Origin: Pseudidiomarina tainanensis
Lineage (GTDB): Bacteria > Pseudomonadota > Gammaproteobacteria > Enterobacterales > Alteromonadaceae
Reading direction: 5' to 3'
Length of the DNA stretch: 64,000 nt
Assembly (NCBI RefSeq): GCF_004214835.1
Contig: NZ_PIQJ01000001.1
Location: 744,001-808,000 of the forward strand
Part shown: positions 20,121-30,385 of the stretch, in pieces
Layout: each line of letters opens with the position of its first letter
Numbering within the stretch: position 1 is the stretch's first letter
Notes under the pieces: generated by a model
Seen by the model: only the letters and a program-made list of their open reading frames with translations
What the model was told of the DNA's origin: nothing
The model's database searches: none
Translations under genes and position numbers: made by a program

Positions 20121-21458
20121 TTAAAGCTGGAACGGATAGACTGAACCCAGTTTCAAAATCTGAGTCAGCTCATCAAGTGCAGTGCGTGATTCCATCAACA
20201 GCTGCGGATCACGTAAATCAGCGACACTGAGTTCATCACGATAGTGCTTATCAACCCACTGATTTAAACGAGCGAATAATTCGTCGTTCATAATAACCGC
20301 AGGATTAACCGCCGCTAATTCCGTGTCGTTTAACGCCACACGCAAACGTAAACATGCAGGGCCACCGCCGTTACGCATGCTTTGTTTGACATCAAAGTAG
20401 TGCACTTGGCGAATTGGTGTGTTACGTGTCACGAGCTCTGCTAAGTAGGCCGCAACGCGCGGATTTTCCTGGCACTCAGTTGGCGCAATAATCGCCATAG
20501 TGCCATCTTGCATGGTCAGCAGTTGGGTGTTGAATAAGTAGGTTTGTACGGCATCTTCAACTGAAACTTCAGACGTCTTAACTTCGACGAAGTGAACTGG
20601 TTCTTCGCCAAATTTACGTTGAATTTCGGCAAATTTCGCCTCGGTATCTAAAAACGCTTGTTCATGATAGAACATCACGTTTTGGTTACCCACAGCAATG
20701 ACGTCGTTGTGAAAAACACCTTGATCAATCACCTCAGGGTTTTGCTGGATGTACACGGTATTGTCATCGCTTAAACCGTGTAATCGCGCAATGGCTTGCG
20801 ACGCTTCAAAGGTTTGCCGTGCTGGGAATTTACGTGGCGCTGGCTTGCTACTGTCAAACGCATAGCGGCCAAAGGTAAACACTTCGACGCCAGCATGACC
20901 ATAGTTACTACAAAGGCGCGTGTGGTTAGCGGCTCCCTCGTCACCAAAATGCTCGTTGTCTGGCAAATGCGTGTGGTGTGCAAAGTAGCGACTATTATTA
21001 AACATCGCTTGAAGAATGCGACCGCTAGTTGTCGGTTCTAATGAACGATGAAACTTGTTGGTTAAGTTTGCCGGCGTGAAATGAACTTTACCGTCGGCCG
21101 TATCGGCGCCTGGTGATACCGTTGCGGCATTTGCTGTCCACATGCTTGATGCTGAGCAAACAGCTTGAAAAATTTCAGGTGCTTGCTGCGCGGCTTTACT
21201 GAGTACGTCGGCGTCTGATCCGCTAAAGCCCAATCGGCGTAAGGTTGCAATATCAGGGCGCTCTTGCGGGGCTAACACACCTTGCACCATGCCCATATCA
21301 TGCAACGCCTTCATTTTCGCAAGGCCTTGCTTCGCCGCAGATTTTGGGCTAGAGGTAGATTTAGCATTGCTTAATGAAGCAACGTTTCCGAACGACAGCC
21401 CGGCATAATTGTGGGTTGGGCCAACAAGGCCATCGAAATTAACTTCATAGTGGTGCAT
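20121..21458 (-). CDS. astB: N-succinylarginine dihydrolase
   Basis: Second enzyme of the arginine succinyltransferase pathway, hydrolysing N2-succinylarginine to succinylornithine, CO2 and ammonia. It shows the conserved N-terminus ([19 protein letters not shown]), the [10 protein letters not shown] segment and the catalytic-Cys region [13 protein letters not shown] set the start at the ATG at 21458, matching the family; GGAGG lies 11 bases before it, and a longer ATG at 21476 would add six residues. At 445 residues it is complete. No other ast gene is in the window, so it stands apart from an ast cluster. Confidence 0.95.
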   Translation of the reverse strand: MHHYEVNFDGLVGPTHNYAGLSFGNVASLSNAKSTSSPKSAAKQGLAKMKALHDMGMVQGVLAPQERPDIATLRRLGFSGSDADVLSKAAQQAPEIFQAVCSASSMWTANAATVSPGADTADGKVHFTPANLTNKFHRSLEPTTSGRILQAMFNNSRYFAHHTHLPDNEHFGDEGAANHTRLCSNYGHAGVEVFTFGRYAFDSSKPAPRKFPARQTFEASQAIARLHGLSDDNTVYIQQNPEVIDQGVFHNDVIAVGNQNVMFYHEQAFLDTEAKFAEIQRKFGEEPVHFVEVKTSEVSVEDAVQTYLFNTQLLTMQDGTMAIIAPTECQENPRVAAYLAELVTRNTPIRQVHYFDVKQSMRNGGGPACLRLRVALNDTELAAVNPAVIMNDELFARLNQWVDKHYRDELSVADLRDPQLLMESRTALDELTQILKLGSVYPFQL

Positions 21459-21562
21459 GCTCAAACAAACCTCCATTGCAGTTGCAAGCGTTGAATTGTT
21501 GGCTATTATACCCGCAAGTTGGTCTTGGCGTAAGGGCTGAACGCCTTGATTTTATTGGTCTG

Positions 21563-21588
21563 ATGCACGTGTACGTGAATTCGTGCAT
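21563..21588. repeat. Inverted repeat in the astB-topA intergenic region
   Basis: Perfect 7-base arms ATGCACG and CGTGCAT separated by 12 bases, in the divergent promoter region. It could be an operator for astB or topA, or chance. It does not match an ArgR box well. Confidence 0.4.
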
Positions 21589-21704
21589 AGATATAAAGCA
21601 AAAACGTATTTTTATGATTTTTGTTCAGGGTGGTTGTGTAGCGGCCGCAGAACAGATATATCTAAAAAAAGAATCCTACAAGCTTACGGATAAAAGAGAG
21701 TCGC

Positions 21705-24338
21705 ATGGCAAAAGCGTTAGTTATTGTCGAGTCGCCCGCAAAAGCGAAGACAATTAATAAATATTTAGGGAATGATTTTGTGGTGAAGTCGAGCGTGGGT
21801 CACGTGCGCGACTTACCGACAAAATCAACCGCGACCGTCAAAACCAAGCCGCCGGCGGAAGTCCGCAAAATGTCGCCGGAGCAAAAAGAAGCCTACCGCC
21901 AAGAGCGCGAATTTCAGAAACTCGTTGCCCGTATGGGGATCGACCCGCAGCATGGCTGGGAAGCGCATTATGAAGTACTACCCGGTAAAGAAAAGGTTGT
22001 GGCTGAACTGAAGAAACTCGCAGCGAAAGCAGACGCTGTTTATCTCGCGACGGATTTGGACCGCGAAGGGGAGGCCATTGCGTGGCACCTGCGCGAACTG
22101 ATTGGTGGCGATGACAGTCGATTCCAGCGGGTGGTGTTTAACGAAATCACCAAGAAGGCCATTCAAGACGCGTTTTCGAAACCGGCAGCTTTGAATATTG
22201 ATCGGGTTAATGCGCAGCAAACGCGACGCTTCCTTGACCGTGTGGTCGGTTTCATGGTGTCGCCGTTGTTGTGGAAGAAAATAGCACGTGGCTTGTCAGC
22301 TGGCCGGGTGCAATCGGTTGCAGTGCGATTAGTGGTTGAGCGTGAGCGCGAGATTAAAGCATTTGTGCCTGAAGAATATTGGGACATTTACGCCGATTTA
22401 GCGACACAAAATAAAGATGAATTGCGTATGCAGGTGCAAAAGCACCTCGGCAAGACCTTTAAAGCGAACGATAAGGCAGCTGCCGACGCCGCTGTGGCTA
22501 CATTGAAGGGTGCCCAATACAAAGTCATTGATCGCGAAGATAAACCGACTAGCAGCCGTCCCTCGGCGCCATTCATTACGTCAACCTTGCAGCAAGCCGC
22601 GAGCACGCGGTTGGGCTTCGGGGTGAAAAAGACGATGATGTTGGCACAGCGCTTGTACGAAGCCGGTCATATTACCTACATGCGTACCGACTCAACGAAC
22701 TTGAGCCAAGAGGCTGTCGCGAACTGTCGTGACTACATTGGCAAGAACTATGGCGCAGATTATTTGCCAGCGAAACCGAATGTTTACGGCTCGAAGCAAA
22801 ACGCCCAAGAAGCGCACGAAGCGATTCGTCCTTCTAGTGTCGGCGTGAAGTCTGAAAGCTTGCGTGATATGGAACGCGATGCGCAGCGTTTATACGAATT
22901 AATTTGGCGTCAATTTGTGGCGTGTCAAATGACGCCTGCACAATACGATGCCACCACCATTTCAGTGCAAGCCGCAGATTACGAACTCCGTGCACGTGGT
23001 CGAGTATTGCGCTTCCCGGGCTGGACCAAAGTACAACCACCGGCTGGCTCGAAGAATAGCGAAGATGCAACGTTGCCAGACGTGAAAACCGGTGAAATAT
23101 TAGCGTTGCAGCAACTTGACCCGCAACAGCACTTCACTAAACCGCCAGCGCGTTTCAGTGAAGCATCGTTGGTCAAAGAGCTTGAAAAGCGCGGCATTGG
23201 CCGTCCTTCAACCTACGCTTCGATTATTTCAACCATTCAAGACCGTGGCTATGTGCGCGTTGACAGTCGCCGCTTTTACGCCGAGAAAATGGGTGAAATC
23301 GTTAATGATCGCTTGGTCGATAACTTCCCGCGTTTGTTGAACTACAGCTTCACTGCTGAAATGGAGCAGGCGCTGGATGAAATCGCTGAAGGTAAACGGA
23401 ACTGGAAAGCAACGCTAGACAAGTTCTACGAAGATTTCAGTGCGAAATTGCAACAAGCAGAGATGCCCCCTGAAGAAGGCGGCATGCGTCCGAACCAAAT
23501 GGTGCTGACCGACATTAAATGTCCGAAGTGCGGTCGCCCGATGGGTATTCGCACCGCGTCAACGGGTGTGTTCTTGGGTTGTTCAGGTTACGAATTGCCG
23601 CCAAAAGAGCGCTGCACACAAACTATGAACCTGTTGCCAGGTGAAGAAGCGGTGCGCGTTAAAGATGACGACGATGAAGCGGAAACCATAGCATTGCGGG
23701 CGAAAAAACGTTGCCCGAAATGTGGCACCGCGATGGATAGCTACTTGATTGACCAAGAGCGCAAGCTTCACGTGTGCGGTAACAATCCAGCATGTGACGG
23801 CTTTGTGGTTGAACAGGGCGAGTTCCGCATTAAAGGTTACGATGGTCCGATACTTGAATGTGACCGTTGTGGCAGTGAGATGCAGCTCAAAACGGGCCGT
23901 TTTGGTAAGTATTTTGACTGTACTAACAGCGAGTGCAAAAACACCCGTAAGCTGTTGAAAAACGGTCAACCGGCGCCACCAAAAGAAGATCCTGTGCCGT
24001 TCCCTGAGCTACCGTGTGAAGACTCAAACGCCTATTTTGTTTTGCGCGATGGCGCTTCAGGTGTGTTCTTGTCAGCAAATACCTTCCCGCGATCACGTGA
24101 AACTCGAGCGGTGAAAGTGAGCGAGCTGAAACGCTTTAAAGATCGCATTCCAAGCAAGTTTCATTATTTAACCGAAGCGCCTGAAAAAGACGATGACGGC
24201 AACGAAGCCATTGTACGTTACAGCCGCAAAAACAAAGAACAGTACGTGATTACCGAAGTAAACGGGAAAGCTACAGGCTGGCAAGCGTTCTACCGCGACG
24301 GTGAATGGGAAGTTCAAGAAGGTAAAAAACGTAAGTGA
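21705..24338 (+). CDS. topA: DNA topoisomerase I
   Basis: Type IA topoisomerase that relaxes negative supercoils. The Toprim domain opens with [33 protein letters not shown] gives the acidic metal site and Tyr325 in [10 protein letters not shown] is the catalytic tyrosine. Three four-Cys zinc ribbons follow in the C-terminal part ([27 protein letters not shown]). It is 877 residues, like the E. coli enzyme (865). The ribosome site is AGAG before the ATG. A separate 93-residue reading from 21476 overlaps its start and looks spurious. Confidence 0.97.
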   Translation: MAKALVIVESPAKAKTINKYLGNDFVVKSSVGHVRDLPTKSTATVKTKPPAEVRKMSPEQKEAYRQEREFQKLVARMGIDPQHGWEAHYEVLPGKEKVVAELKKLAAKADAVYLATDLDREGEAIAWHLRELIGGDDSRFQRVVFNEITKKAIQDAFSKPAALNIDRVNAQQTRRFLDRVVGFMVSPLLWKKIARGLSAGRVQSVAVRLVVEREREIKAFVPEEYWDIYADLATQNKDELRMQVQKHLGKTFKANDKAAADAAVATLKGAQYKVIDREDKPTSSRPSAPFITSTLQQAASTRLGFGVKKTMMLAQRLYEAGHITYMRTDSTNLSQEAVANCRDYIGKNYGADYLPAKPNVYGSKQNAQEAHEAIRPSSVGVKSESLRDMERDAQRLYELIWRQFVACQMTPAQYDATTISVQAADYELRARGRVLRFPGWTKVQPPAGSKNSEDATLPDVKTGEILALQQLDPQQHFTKPPARFSEASLVKELEKRGIGRPSTYASIISTIQDRGYVRVDSRRFYAEKMGEIVNDRLVDNFPRLLNYSFTAEMEQALDEIAEGKRNWKATLDKFYEDFSAKLQQAEMPPEEGGMRPNQMVLTDIKCPKCGRPMGIRTASTGVFLGCSGYELPPKERCTQTMNLLPGEEAVRVKDDDDEAETIALRAKKRCPKCGTAMDSYLIDQERKLHVCGNNPACDGFVVEQGEFRIKGYDGPILECDRCGSEMQLKTGRFGKYFDCTNSECKNTRKLLKNGQPAPPKEDPVPFPELPCEDSNAYFVLRDGASGVFLSANTFPRSRETRAVKVSELKRFKDRIPSKFHYLTEAPEKDDDGNEAIVRYSRKNKEQYVITEVNGKATGWQAFYRDGEWEVQEGKKRK

Positions 24339-24343
24339 TAATC

Positions 24344-24359
24344 GGCGCAGCAATGCGCC
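24344..24359 (+). other. GNRA-type hairpin just after topA
   Basis: Perfect 6-base stem GGCGCA/TGCGCC closed by GCAA, a GNRA tetraloop, 5 bases after the topA stop. There is no T tract, so it is more likely a 3'-end stabiliser or processing element than a simple terminator. Confidence 0.5.
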
Positions 24360-24405
24360 ATCTCCGCCTTGTTAGCCGCCCATAGCTGGGCTAGATTAAA
24401 AGTCT

Positions 24406-24423
24406 ACTGCGAAGGATCGCAGT
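24406..24423 (+). promoter_or_regulatory. Inverted repeat before the pilus operon
   Basis: Perfect 7-base arms ACTGCGA and TCGCAGT around AGGA. It sits 22 bases before the first pilus ATG, just upstream of the AAGGAGG ribosome site. It may act as an operator or as a leader hairpin; it has no T run. Confidence 0.45.
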
Positions 24424-24445
24424 GTGAGGTTAACAAGGAGGTTTT

Positions 24446-24916
24446 ATGGTTGTTAAACCATGTCGGACGTCAGTCCATCGGTACGTCATCGCAAGCAGCT
24501 TAGCGCTGAGCTGCTTGTGGTCGACGTCAGTATTTGCAACGTCATGTCCGGTTTACCAATTTTCTGGTGTTACTGCGCTCACGCAACAGCAAACGCAACG
24601 ACAAACAGAGCCAGAAACTCGCCAAGCCAAACAGCAACCTGCAAGAATGACCGATAGTCGTGCGAGCCAATTGGTATTGCATGAAGGTTTATTGCAGCCG
24701 CAACTAGAACAATTCCTGCGTAAAGAGTTTGCCGTCGAAACGATAGACTGGCGTGTATCTCCTCATTATCAATGGCCGACCAATTTCACCCTTAAAGCAA
24801 GCAATGCCGAGGCATTGTTAGAGCAAATTCTGGCGCCTTATACCTTTGTTGTCACGATGTTCGCTAATCATGCAGCGATTGTCAGTTATCGTTATGAGGT
24901 TGCGGAGGCGCTATGA
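24446..24916 (+). CDS. TcpQ/PilL-like pilus protein, first gene of the type IVb pilus locus
   Basis: 156-residue exported protein. Residues 1-33 look like a signal peptide (long hydrophobic run YVIASSLALSCLWSTSVFA). A Gln-rich linker follows, and about 85 C-terminal residues (LHEGLLQPQLEQFLRK, WRVSPHYQWP, LEQILAPYTF) resemble the TcpQ domain found in PilL of R64-type pili, thought to partner the secretin. The assignment rests on this faint resemblance plus position. A very strong ribosome site AAGGAGG precedes the ATG. The stop overlaps the secretin start as ATGA. Whether it is lipidated is unclear: ATSC is a poor lipobox. Confidence 0.6.
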   Translation: MVVKPCRTSVHRYVIASSLALSCLWSTSVFATSCPVYQFSGVTALTQQQTQRQTEPETRQAKQQPARMTDSRASQLVLHEGLLQPQLEQFLRKEFAVETIDWRVSPHYQWPTNFTLKASNAEALLEQILAPYTFVVTMFANHAAIVSYRYEVAEAL

Positions 24917-26394
24917 AAGCACACCACGTCGTTGCTTTGCTCTGTTTCGGGCTTAGTAGCTGTTCTAGCTCTCAGCAGTTGGATCTGCAGCAACAGCACG
25001 AGCAAGCAAGTCAGCGGTTAGCAATTCTGCAAGAATTAGAGCCCGAGTCGGAGCATGTTCGTTTTAAGCAACAGCTCTATGTTCCGCCGTTGTCGCGAAG
25101 TACAGCGCGTTTGCCGGCATGGAGTGCCCAGCCGGTGACACTTTCAGCCCAAGGTTTAGCAGCTGGAACATTAATATCCAAAGCATTAGAACCGCATGGT
25201 GTTGTGCCGTATTTCGATAGTGAAACGTTAGCGCAACAACCGGTGCATATGCAGTTTTCCGGTTCGCTTGCTGAGCTATTGCAACGTATGGCGAGTCGTT
25301 ATCGATGGCATTTGGAGTGGCGGGATGAGCTCCTATTTATTCGCGAATTTGAAGTGGCCGAGTTCGATGTCGCGTTTATTGCCGGAGATACCAGTTACTT
25401 TTTAGGGAGCCGAGATCAACAACAACAAGGGCAAGCAGCTGCATCTGATTTTGCTCAAGCAAATGTCGTTACTCGACAAAGCGAACAATATCTAAATTTT
25501 AGTAATGAGAAGCTATCCGTTTGGGCTGATTTAGAACAAGCACTAAGTTTGCTGTTATCCGAGGAAGGTCGGTTGACGGTTAATCAGAGCTCGACATCGG
25601 TGCTAGTGCGCGACTATCCACATCATGTAGCTCAGGTGAAAAATTATCTACAACAACAAAATGAACGGTTGACGCGTCAAGTCGCCATTGATGTACAAAT
25701 TTTAGAAGTCACATTCAATGACACGCAGCAGTTTGCGATTGACTGGGATGCGGTTCTTAAAACAGCAGGTGGTGAGGGTGTTTTAGGATTTGCCTCGGCA
25801 CAACTCAGTGCGCTCAGCGGTGGTCAGGTTTTATGGCAGCAACAACAAGGACGAGCTGCTGGCTCTCAGATATTAATCGACGCATTGCAGCAACAAGGAC
25901 TCGTTCAGATCAGTAACCACCCTCGTATTGTCAGTTTAAATAATCAGATAGCGCGAATTGTTCTCGAAGATAATGCAACTTATCTTGCCGCAGCAGGCTC
26001 GGCTGCAACAGCCAACGTGGGACGCGCTGATGTATTGCAACCAGGTGTCGTTACCACCGGTTTTGAATTGTATTTATTGCCAAATATTCGTGCCAACGAA
26101 GTGATTCTGCAGTTATCAACTGAGCTCTCTGATCTGGAGCGAATTGATGAGGTTCGCTCTGGCACTCAGATGATTCAAACACCGCATACCAATCGTAAAA
26201 AGTTTTTTATGAAGGCGCTGGTTGCACATGATCAAACGCTGTTAATGAGTGGCCTTAAAAACCAACGTAATGCCGCCTTAAAACAGCAAAGCTGGTGGAG
26301 CTTGCTACTTGGTGGGCGCAATGAACAGCAACAACGCCACAGTGAGACATTGGTATTGCTTACACCTCATATCATTAGTCGAGAGGTGCGCTAA
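24913..26394 (+). CDS. pilN: Type IVb pilus secretin lipoprotein (PilN-like)
   Basis: Outer-membrane secretin through which the pilus would exit. A lipobox LSSC gives a lipidated Cys17. An N-domain lies at about 70-160 (TLISKALEPHGVVPYFDSE). The secretin core covers about residues 255-493, starting RQVAIDVQILEVTFND and ending SETLVLLTPHIISREV, with the conserved late segment ALVAHDQTLLMSGLKN. At 493 residues with a lipoprotein signal it fits the PilN/BfpB/TcpC class rather than PilQ or MshL. It overlaps its upstream neighbour by ATGA and the next gene by one base. Confidence 0.88.
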   Translation: MKAHHVVALLCFGLSSCSSSQQLDLQQQHEQASQRLAILQELEPESEHVRFKQQLYVPPLSRSTARLPAWSAQPVTLSAQGLAAGTLISKALEPHGVVPYFDSETLAQQPVHMQFSGSLAELLQRMASRYRWHLEWRDELLFIREFEVAEFDVAFIAGDTSYFLGSRDQQQQGQAAASDFAQANVVTRQSEQYLNFSNEKLSVWADLEQALSLLLSEEGRLTVNQSSTSVLVRDYPHHVAQVKNYLQQQNERLTRQVAIDVQILEVTFNDTQQFAIDWDAVLKTAGGEGVLGFASAQLSALSGGQVLWQQQQGRAAGSQILIDALQQQGLVQISNHPRIVSLNNQIARIVLEDNATYLAAAGSAATANVGRADVLQPGVVTTGFELYLLPNIRANEVILQLSTELSDLERIDEVRSGTQMIQTPHTNRKKFFMKALVAHDQTLLMSGLKNQRNAALKQQSWWSLLLGGRNEQQQRHSETLVLLTPHIISREVR

Positions 26395-27533
26395 TGATTG
26401 ATTGGTGTGTGACAGCTTGGCGACAACAATCATCGCAACGCGATCAAATTCTTACTTGGCTTGCAGAAGCTAGAAGACTTGGATTTGAACAGTATGGCTT
26501 GGTGAAGCAAGGCAATCATTATTGGCTCTGTTGCTGTAATTACGCGAAATCTGATCTCGCTATACATGTACGAGACCACGTTAGATTGAGTAAAGCGGTG
26601 TTTGTGCAGTTGGAAGGGAATCAACTTATTTGTGTCGCCTGGAACGGCGATACGTTGCTTGGAGCCAGTCAATTTAACGCGGATGCACTGGGTATCAAAA
26701 GTCTTACTACAATTGCCAAACATTGGTTTTCAACTGATGGGATGAGTTGCCCTTTGGTATTCGGGGGGGCTCATTCACGACAAATTTTAGAAACAGTAAT
26801 TAGCGCCGACATCATCGTCAAAGATATGCCTGAAATTGACTTTAGCTCATGTTCACGGCGTGCCAGATTACGTTCGATTCGCCGGTCACCTATTTGGTTG
26901 AGGCGTCGTGTGATTATTATCGCGATGATTTTTGCGCTAATCAGTGCGGTCATTACGAGTTGGGTATATTGGCCAGCACAAGTAAAGGTCGCGACAGCGC
27001 CAAAGCCGACAATAGTTAAACCGGTAGAACATCTTAGACCGCACTGGTCGCCGAGCCACTTGCGCCACCTAAACGATTTGCTTGCCAGTGTGAGTTATTT
27101 AGCCGGCTGGCAGGTTCAACGTTGGCAACTTTCTGAATTCGGCGAGGAACTATGGCTTCAGTCTACTTATGGTTCACAGCAAGATTTATTTGCTCAACTT
27201 CCAAATGCTGCAGATTGGCGTTTGCGCAGAAGTGGTAACGCGGTTTATGTGGAACGCGAACTACCAACGGTGCAGAGCCAAGCGCTGAGTCGCAATGCTG
27301 TTGCAGTAAATTTAGAGCAATTTGATTTTGTGATAACTCGTAGCGAATCTGGACTGAAAATAGAACATGCTGCGTTTGATCCAACTGATGCAAACCAATG
27401 GGACGCATTGTTGAACTGGTTAATTCAACATGCTGATTCGACTCAATTAGTCTCAGCCGAGGCTGAGGCGAGCGGTTATTTTTGGTCACTATCACTACAA
27501 CTTGAGCAGATTTCGCAAGGAGCGCGATTATGA
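26394..27533 (+). CDS. pilO: PilO-like inner-membrane pilus accessory protein
   Basis: 379-residue bitopic protein. Residues 1-170 form a cytoplasmic domain, a basic stretch (RRARLRSIRRSPIWLRRR) leads into one membrane span at about 173-193, and a periplasmic domain of some 180 residues follows. This matches the layout of R64 PilO, proposed to link the ATPase complex to the periplasmic parts. Sequence identity to any member looks low, so the name rests on architecture and on position between secretin and PilP-like genes. Oddities are a CCC run at residues 46-48 and further Cys in the cytoplasmic half. Start overlaps the secretin stop by one base; the end overlaps pilP by ATGA. Confidence 0.72.
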   Translation: MIDWCVTAWRQQSSQRDQILTWLAEARRLGFEQYGLVKQGNHYWLCCCNYAKSDLAIHVRDHVRLSKAVFVQLEGNQLICVAWNGDTLLGASQFNADALGIKSLTTIAKHWFSTDGMSCPLVFGGAHSRQILETVISADIIVKDMPEIDFSSCSRRARLRSIRRSPIWLRRRVIIIAMIFALISAVITSWVYWPAQVKVATAPKPTIVKPVEHLRPHWSPSHLRHLNDLLASVSYLAGWQVQRWQLSEFGEELWLQSTYGSQQDLFAQLPNAADWRLRRSGNAVYVERELPTVQSQALSRNAVAVNLEQFDFVITRSESGLKIEHAAFDPTDANQWDALLNWLIQHADSTQLVSAEAEASGYFWSLSLQLEQISQGARL

Positions 27534-27937
27534 TTTGGACACTTTCTGTTCTGTTAGCTACGACTGCTACATTCGATAGCAACGATACTATCCAAAAGCT
27601 AAGAATAAGTGAGCTTAAGGAACGGCTCGCTCAAACTGAAGCAAAACGGTTGCAACTTGAACTGCAAATCGCCAAAGCAAAACATGCCATCGATGAATTG
27701 AATCCCGCACCTGAGGAAAAATCAGAGATTGCCGATGAGTTAGCGCGTTATCAGTTAGTGGGAATCGTTGCGATTGCAGACAAAACTCATGTGGTTTTGC
27801 GCAAAGGCGATGAATTGATTCGTTTGCTGAATGGCGTGCAAGGTGCCATGAGTCTTATCGCGGAAGTACAACCAGGCAAGGTAAGAATTTCTCGGTTTGG
27901 GCATTTTCGCGATTTACCACTGACAGAACGGTGGTAG
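27530..27937 (+). CDS. pilP: PilP-like pilus biogenesis protein
   Basis: Small 135-residue protein with a short hydrophobic N-terminus (MIWTLSVLLATTATF), a coiled coil over about 20-65 (ISELKERLAQTEAKRLQLEL) and a compact beta domain (YQLVGIVAIADKTHVVLRKG). This is the R64 PilP plan and resembles the T2SS GspC homology region that contacts the secretin N-domains. It most likely sits in the periplasm between PilO-like and secretin proteins. It overlaps pilO by four bases, and its stop is two bases before the next ATG. Confidence 0.75.
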   Translation: MIWTLSVLLATTATFDSNDTIQKLRISELKERLAQTEAKRLQLELQIAKAKHAIDELNPAPEEKSEIADELARYQLVGIVAIADKTHVVLRKGDELIRLLNGVQGAMSLIAEVQPGKVRISRFGHFRDLPLTERW

Positions 27938-27939
27938 GT

Positions 27940-29328
27940 ATGTATCAATTGAACGATGAAACGCTCACTGGTTTATCAGCGAGTCAAACGAGTCTCTCGC
28001 TGTGCTCCGCCGTCAGCGATCAGTACATGCAAGATGATGTCGCGGTATTGATAAGTGTTGAGGGTGCTCTTATCGCGAGCTTGCCGGCATGGCAACATCA
28101 CTTTATGACCTTGATGAATATTGTGACGCAAGCGAATCTTAACGGTGAAGTCGTTACACAATGGTGTCTTGCTAATGCTCGTTCGATTCGCAATTTATTG
28201 CATGATGCCACCGCCCATGAACTGCAGTCGGCACATGTTGAAACCGTTGAGCTGGATCACACCCGCGCACAGCAATCATTGGAAGATCTAGTGCAGCAGG
28301 CCTTGGTTTTGCAGGCATCGGATATTCACCTACTTTTTTCTCCAACACATGCGGCGCTATCGTTTCGTGTACATGGTCGTTTGGTTGGCAAGGTTGAGCG
28401 TAACCGAGAGTCGATGGCGGGGGCTATTGCCGCCGCGTTGAATACGCGCTCTGAGGATTTTCATGAGCTATTTGATGAGCAACGCTTATCGAGTGCCAGT
28501 ATTTCCTTGTCGGTATTAGACAACGATAGCTTTCAGCGTATTCGCTTGCGTGTACAGAAGTCACCCACTCGCAATGGCTTTGCGGTAACTATGCGCTTGC
28601 AGCGAGAGCAGAGCAAAATATTGCGCTTACACGAACTTGGCTTAAGTGCGGATGTTGTTAATCGACTCCAAGCCATTTTGAGAGAACCATCCGGACTATT
28701 GATTATTGCTGGGCCAACAGGACAGGGGAAAACAACTACTTTGGCAGCTTTAAACGCCGAAATACCGACAACTGCAAAGGTCATTTCGTTAGAGGACCCA
28801 ATTGAAATCATTCAGCCTCAGATTGAGCAAAAACCCGTTATTGCGGAACATCATGAGCTGAACTTTGCGAATATGGTAAAAGTCGCCTTGCGTGAAGATC
28901 CCGATGTGATTTCAATAAGCGAAATTCGTGATGAGGCAACAGCCAAAGCTGCTTTCACCGCAGCGTTAACTGGGCATTTGGTAACTGCAACGGTGCATGC
29001 TCACGATACATTTGGTGTGTTAAGTCGATTACTCGATCTCGGGCTATCACCAGAATCATTAGCGCAGTTTGGCGTTGTGCGGGGAATTTTGGCGCAACGA
29101 TTAGTTGCGAATATTTGTATCGATTGCGAAGGCACCGATCGTGGCTGCCCGCGTTGCCATGGGGTAGGAGTTATCGGGCGTCGCATTGTCAGTGAGTATT
29201 TACCCATTGACAATAATATTCGACAAGCATTACTAGCAAAGCAGTTTGAAAATTGTCGCAGCGAACTCATAGCGCAGGGCTGGCAGACACTTGATGAGCA
29301 ATTATTAGGTGCTCAAGAATGCATTTGA
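27940..29328 (+). CDS. pilQ: Type IVb pilus assembly ATPase (PilQ/GspE family)
   Basis: Cytoplasmic hexameric ATPase powering pilus extension. Numbered from ATG 27940: Walker A GPTGQGKTTT at 258-267, Asp box SLEDPIE, Walker B region REDPDVISISEIRD around 318-331, and His box GHLVTATVHAHD. A compact zinc site has Cys393, Cys396, Cys403 and Cys406 (CIDC and CPRC). The usual Gly before the Walker B Glu (GEIRD) is Ser here. An overlapping GTG at 27931 is an alternative start with no better ribosome site. The symbol follows the R64 scheme, where PilQ is the ATPase and not the secretin. No retraction ATPase is encoded nearby. Confidence 0.88.
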   Translation: MYQLNDETLTGLSASQTSLSLCSAVSDQYMQDDVAVLISVEGALIASLPAWQHHFMTLMNIVTQANLNGEVVTQWCLANARSIRNLLHDATAHELQSAHVETVELDHTRAQQSLEDLVQQALVLQASDIHLLFSPTHAALSFRVHGRLVGKVERNRESMAGAIAAALNTRSEDFHELFDEQRLSSASISLSVLDNDSFQRIRLRVQKSPTRNGFAVTMRLQREQSKILRLHELGLSADVVNRLQAILREPSGLLIIAGPTGQGKTTTLAALNAEIPTTAKVISLEDPIEIIQPQIEQKPVIAEHHELNFANMVKVALREDPDVISISEIRDEATAKAAFTAALTGHLVTATVHAHDTFGVLSRLLDLGLSPESLAQFGVVRGILAQRLVANICIDCEGTDRGCPRCHGVGVIGRRIVSEYLPIDNNIRQALLAKQFENCRSELIAQGWQTLDEQLLGAQECI

Positions 29329-30341
29329 GTAGACAACGTCAATTAGCATTTCTTGAAGATTTCGCCCTCGCCTTAGGTGATGGGTTAAGTCCATTACAGT
29401 GTTGCCAAGACCTTTTAGTGAATGCACGTAAACTTAGATTACGCCAAGAAGAATTGATTGCTGCTCACTTAATCCGGCAGCTTAGTCACGGCCGAGCACT
29501 CGGAACATCCCTACAAGAATGGTTTGCTCATGATCTCGTTATGTTGGTTGCGGTTGGTGAAAATAGTGGGGTATTAGAGCAACTATTACAGCAACATCGA
29601 CTTTTTGAAGTGGAGCGACAGGCAGCTTGGCGCGAGTTTTGGAAACCTCTGCTGTATCCAATTGCGATGATGATTTTAGCATTTGGCGCTAGTTTATTTA
29701 TCGGGCGCGGAGTCATTCCAAAACTAGCTAAATCGCTACCTAAATCTGATTGGCCGGAATTGAGCCAGTGGCTGTTGGTTTTGACGCATAGTCTTTGGCT
29801 ACCAATTTTGGTGAGTGGCGTGATCATCATATTTATTCTTGTTTGGGGACCGCCAGGGGTTATTCGTTTCAAATGGTCTTGGTGTCGTTGGCTAGCAGGT
29901 TGCGGCGCGTTCATGATTCAGCGTTACTTCCATGCGGTCTTACTTCTGCAGACGCTAACCGTTCTCCTCCAATCAGGAAGTAATCTTGATAAATCGTTGG
30001 CCGCTATGCAACGTTACGGTAGTCAAGAGCTCAACTATTATTTTAGTTTTATGCGCCAGCAGCTTGCCGAAGGAGAGAGAAAATTAGAGCGAATTTTTGC
30101 AAGTGGATTACTCTCGCCGCGTATGCTCTTTCGCTTGGGTAATGGTAGCCGTAATGCGACGGAGCACGGCACTCTATTGCGTGTTGCAGGTTATGCTTCT
30201 CGTGATGCTTTGCAGGCCTTAAGGCGGTTGCGAAGTGCTTTACAAGCTTTTTGTTACAGCCTTATTTTTGCTTTGTTGATTATTGTGCTTGGAGGTATGG
30301 GCAGCATGTTAATGGCAATAACACAACAAAGTATCGTTTGA
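29319..30341 (+). CDS. pilR: Polytopic inner-membrane pilus assembly protein (PilR/GspF family)
   Basis: Platform protein that couples the ATPase to pilin insertion. It has two GspF-type cytoplasmic domains. The first is residues 1-105 (FLEDFALALGDGLSPLQC, ENSGVLEQLLQ) and the second about 185-305 (VLLQSGSNLDKSLAAM, GNGSRNATEHGTLL). Membrane spans are at about 110-130, 150-175 and 310-334. It is 340 residues, typical for the family. Its ATG lies 10 bases inside the end of the ATPase gene, so the two are translationally coupled. Confidence 0.85.
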   Translation: MHLSRQRQLAFLEDFALALGDGLSPLQCCQDLLVNARKLRLRQEELIAAHLIRQLSHGRALGTSLQEWFAHDLVMLVAVGENSGVLEQLLQQHRLFEVERQAAWREFWKPLLYPIAMMILAFGASLFIGRGVIPKLAKSLPKSDWPELSQWLLVLTHSLWLPILVSGVIIIFILVWGPPGVIRFKWSWCRWLAGCGAFMIQRYFHAVLLLQTLTVLLQSGSNLDKSLAAMQRYGSQELNYYFSFMRQQLAEGERKLERIFASGLLSPRMLFRLGNGSRNATEHGTLLRVAGYASRDALQALRRLRSALQAFCYSLIFALLIIVLGGMGSMLMAITQQSIV

Positions 30342-30385
30342 CCTATAACTTTTAAATTTTTTCACAAAACAACGGAGTGTTAATT

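Noticed and set aside
21476-21757. 93-codon plus-strand frame running into the start of topA
   Set aside because: No ribosome site, no recognisable protein features, and it overlaps the clear topA start in another frame.
23583-23969. 128-codon antisense frame inside topA
   Set aside because: Lies wholly within a confirmed gene and mirrors its zinc-ribbon codons; no start signal.
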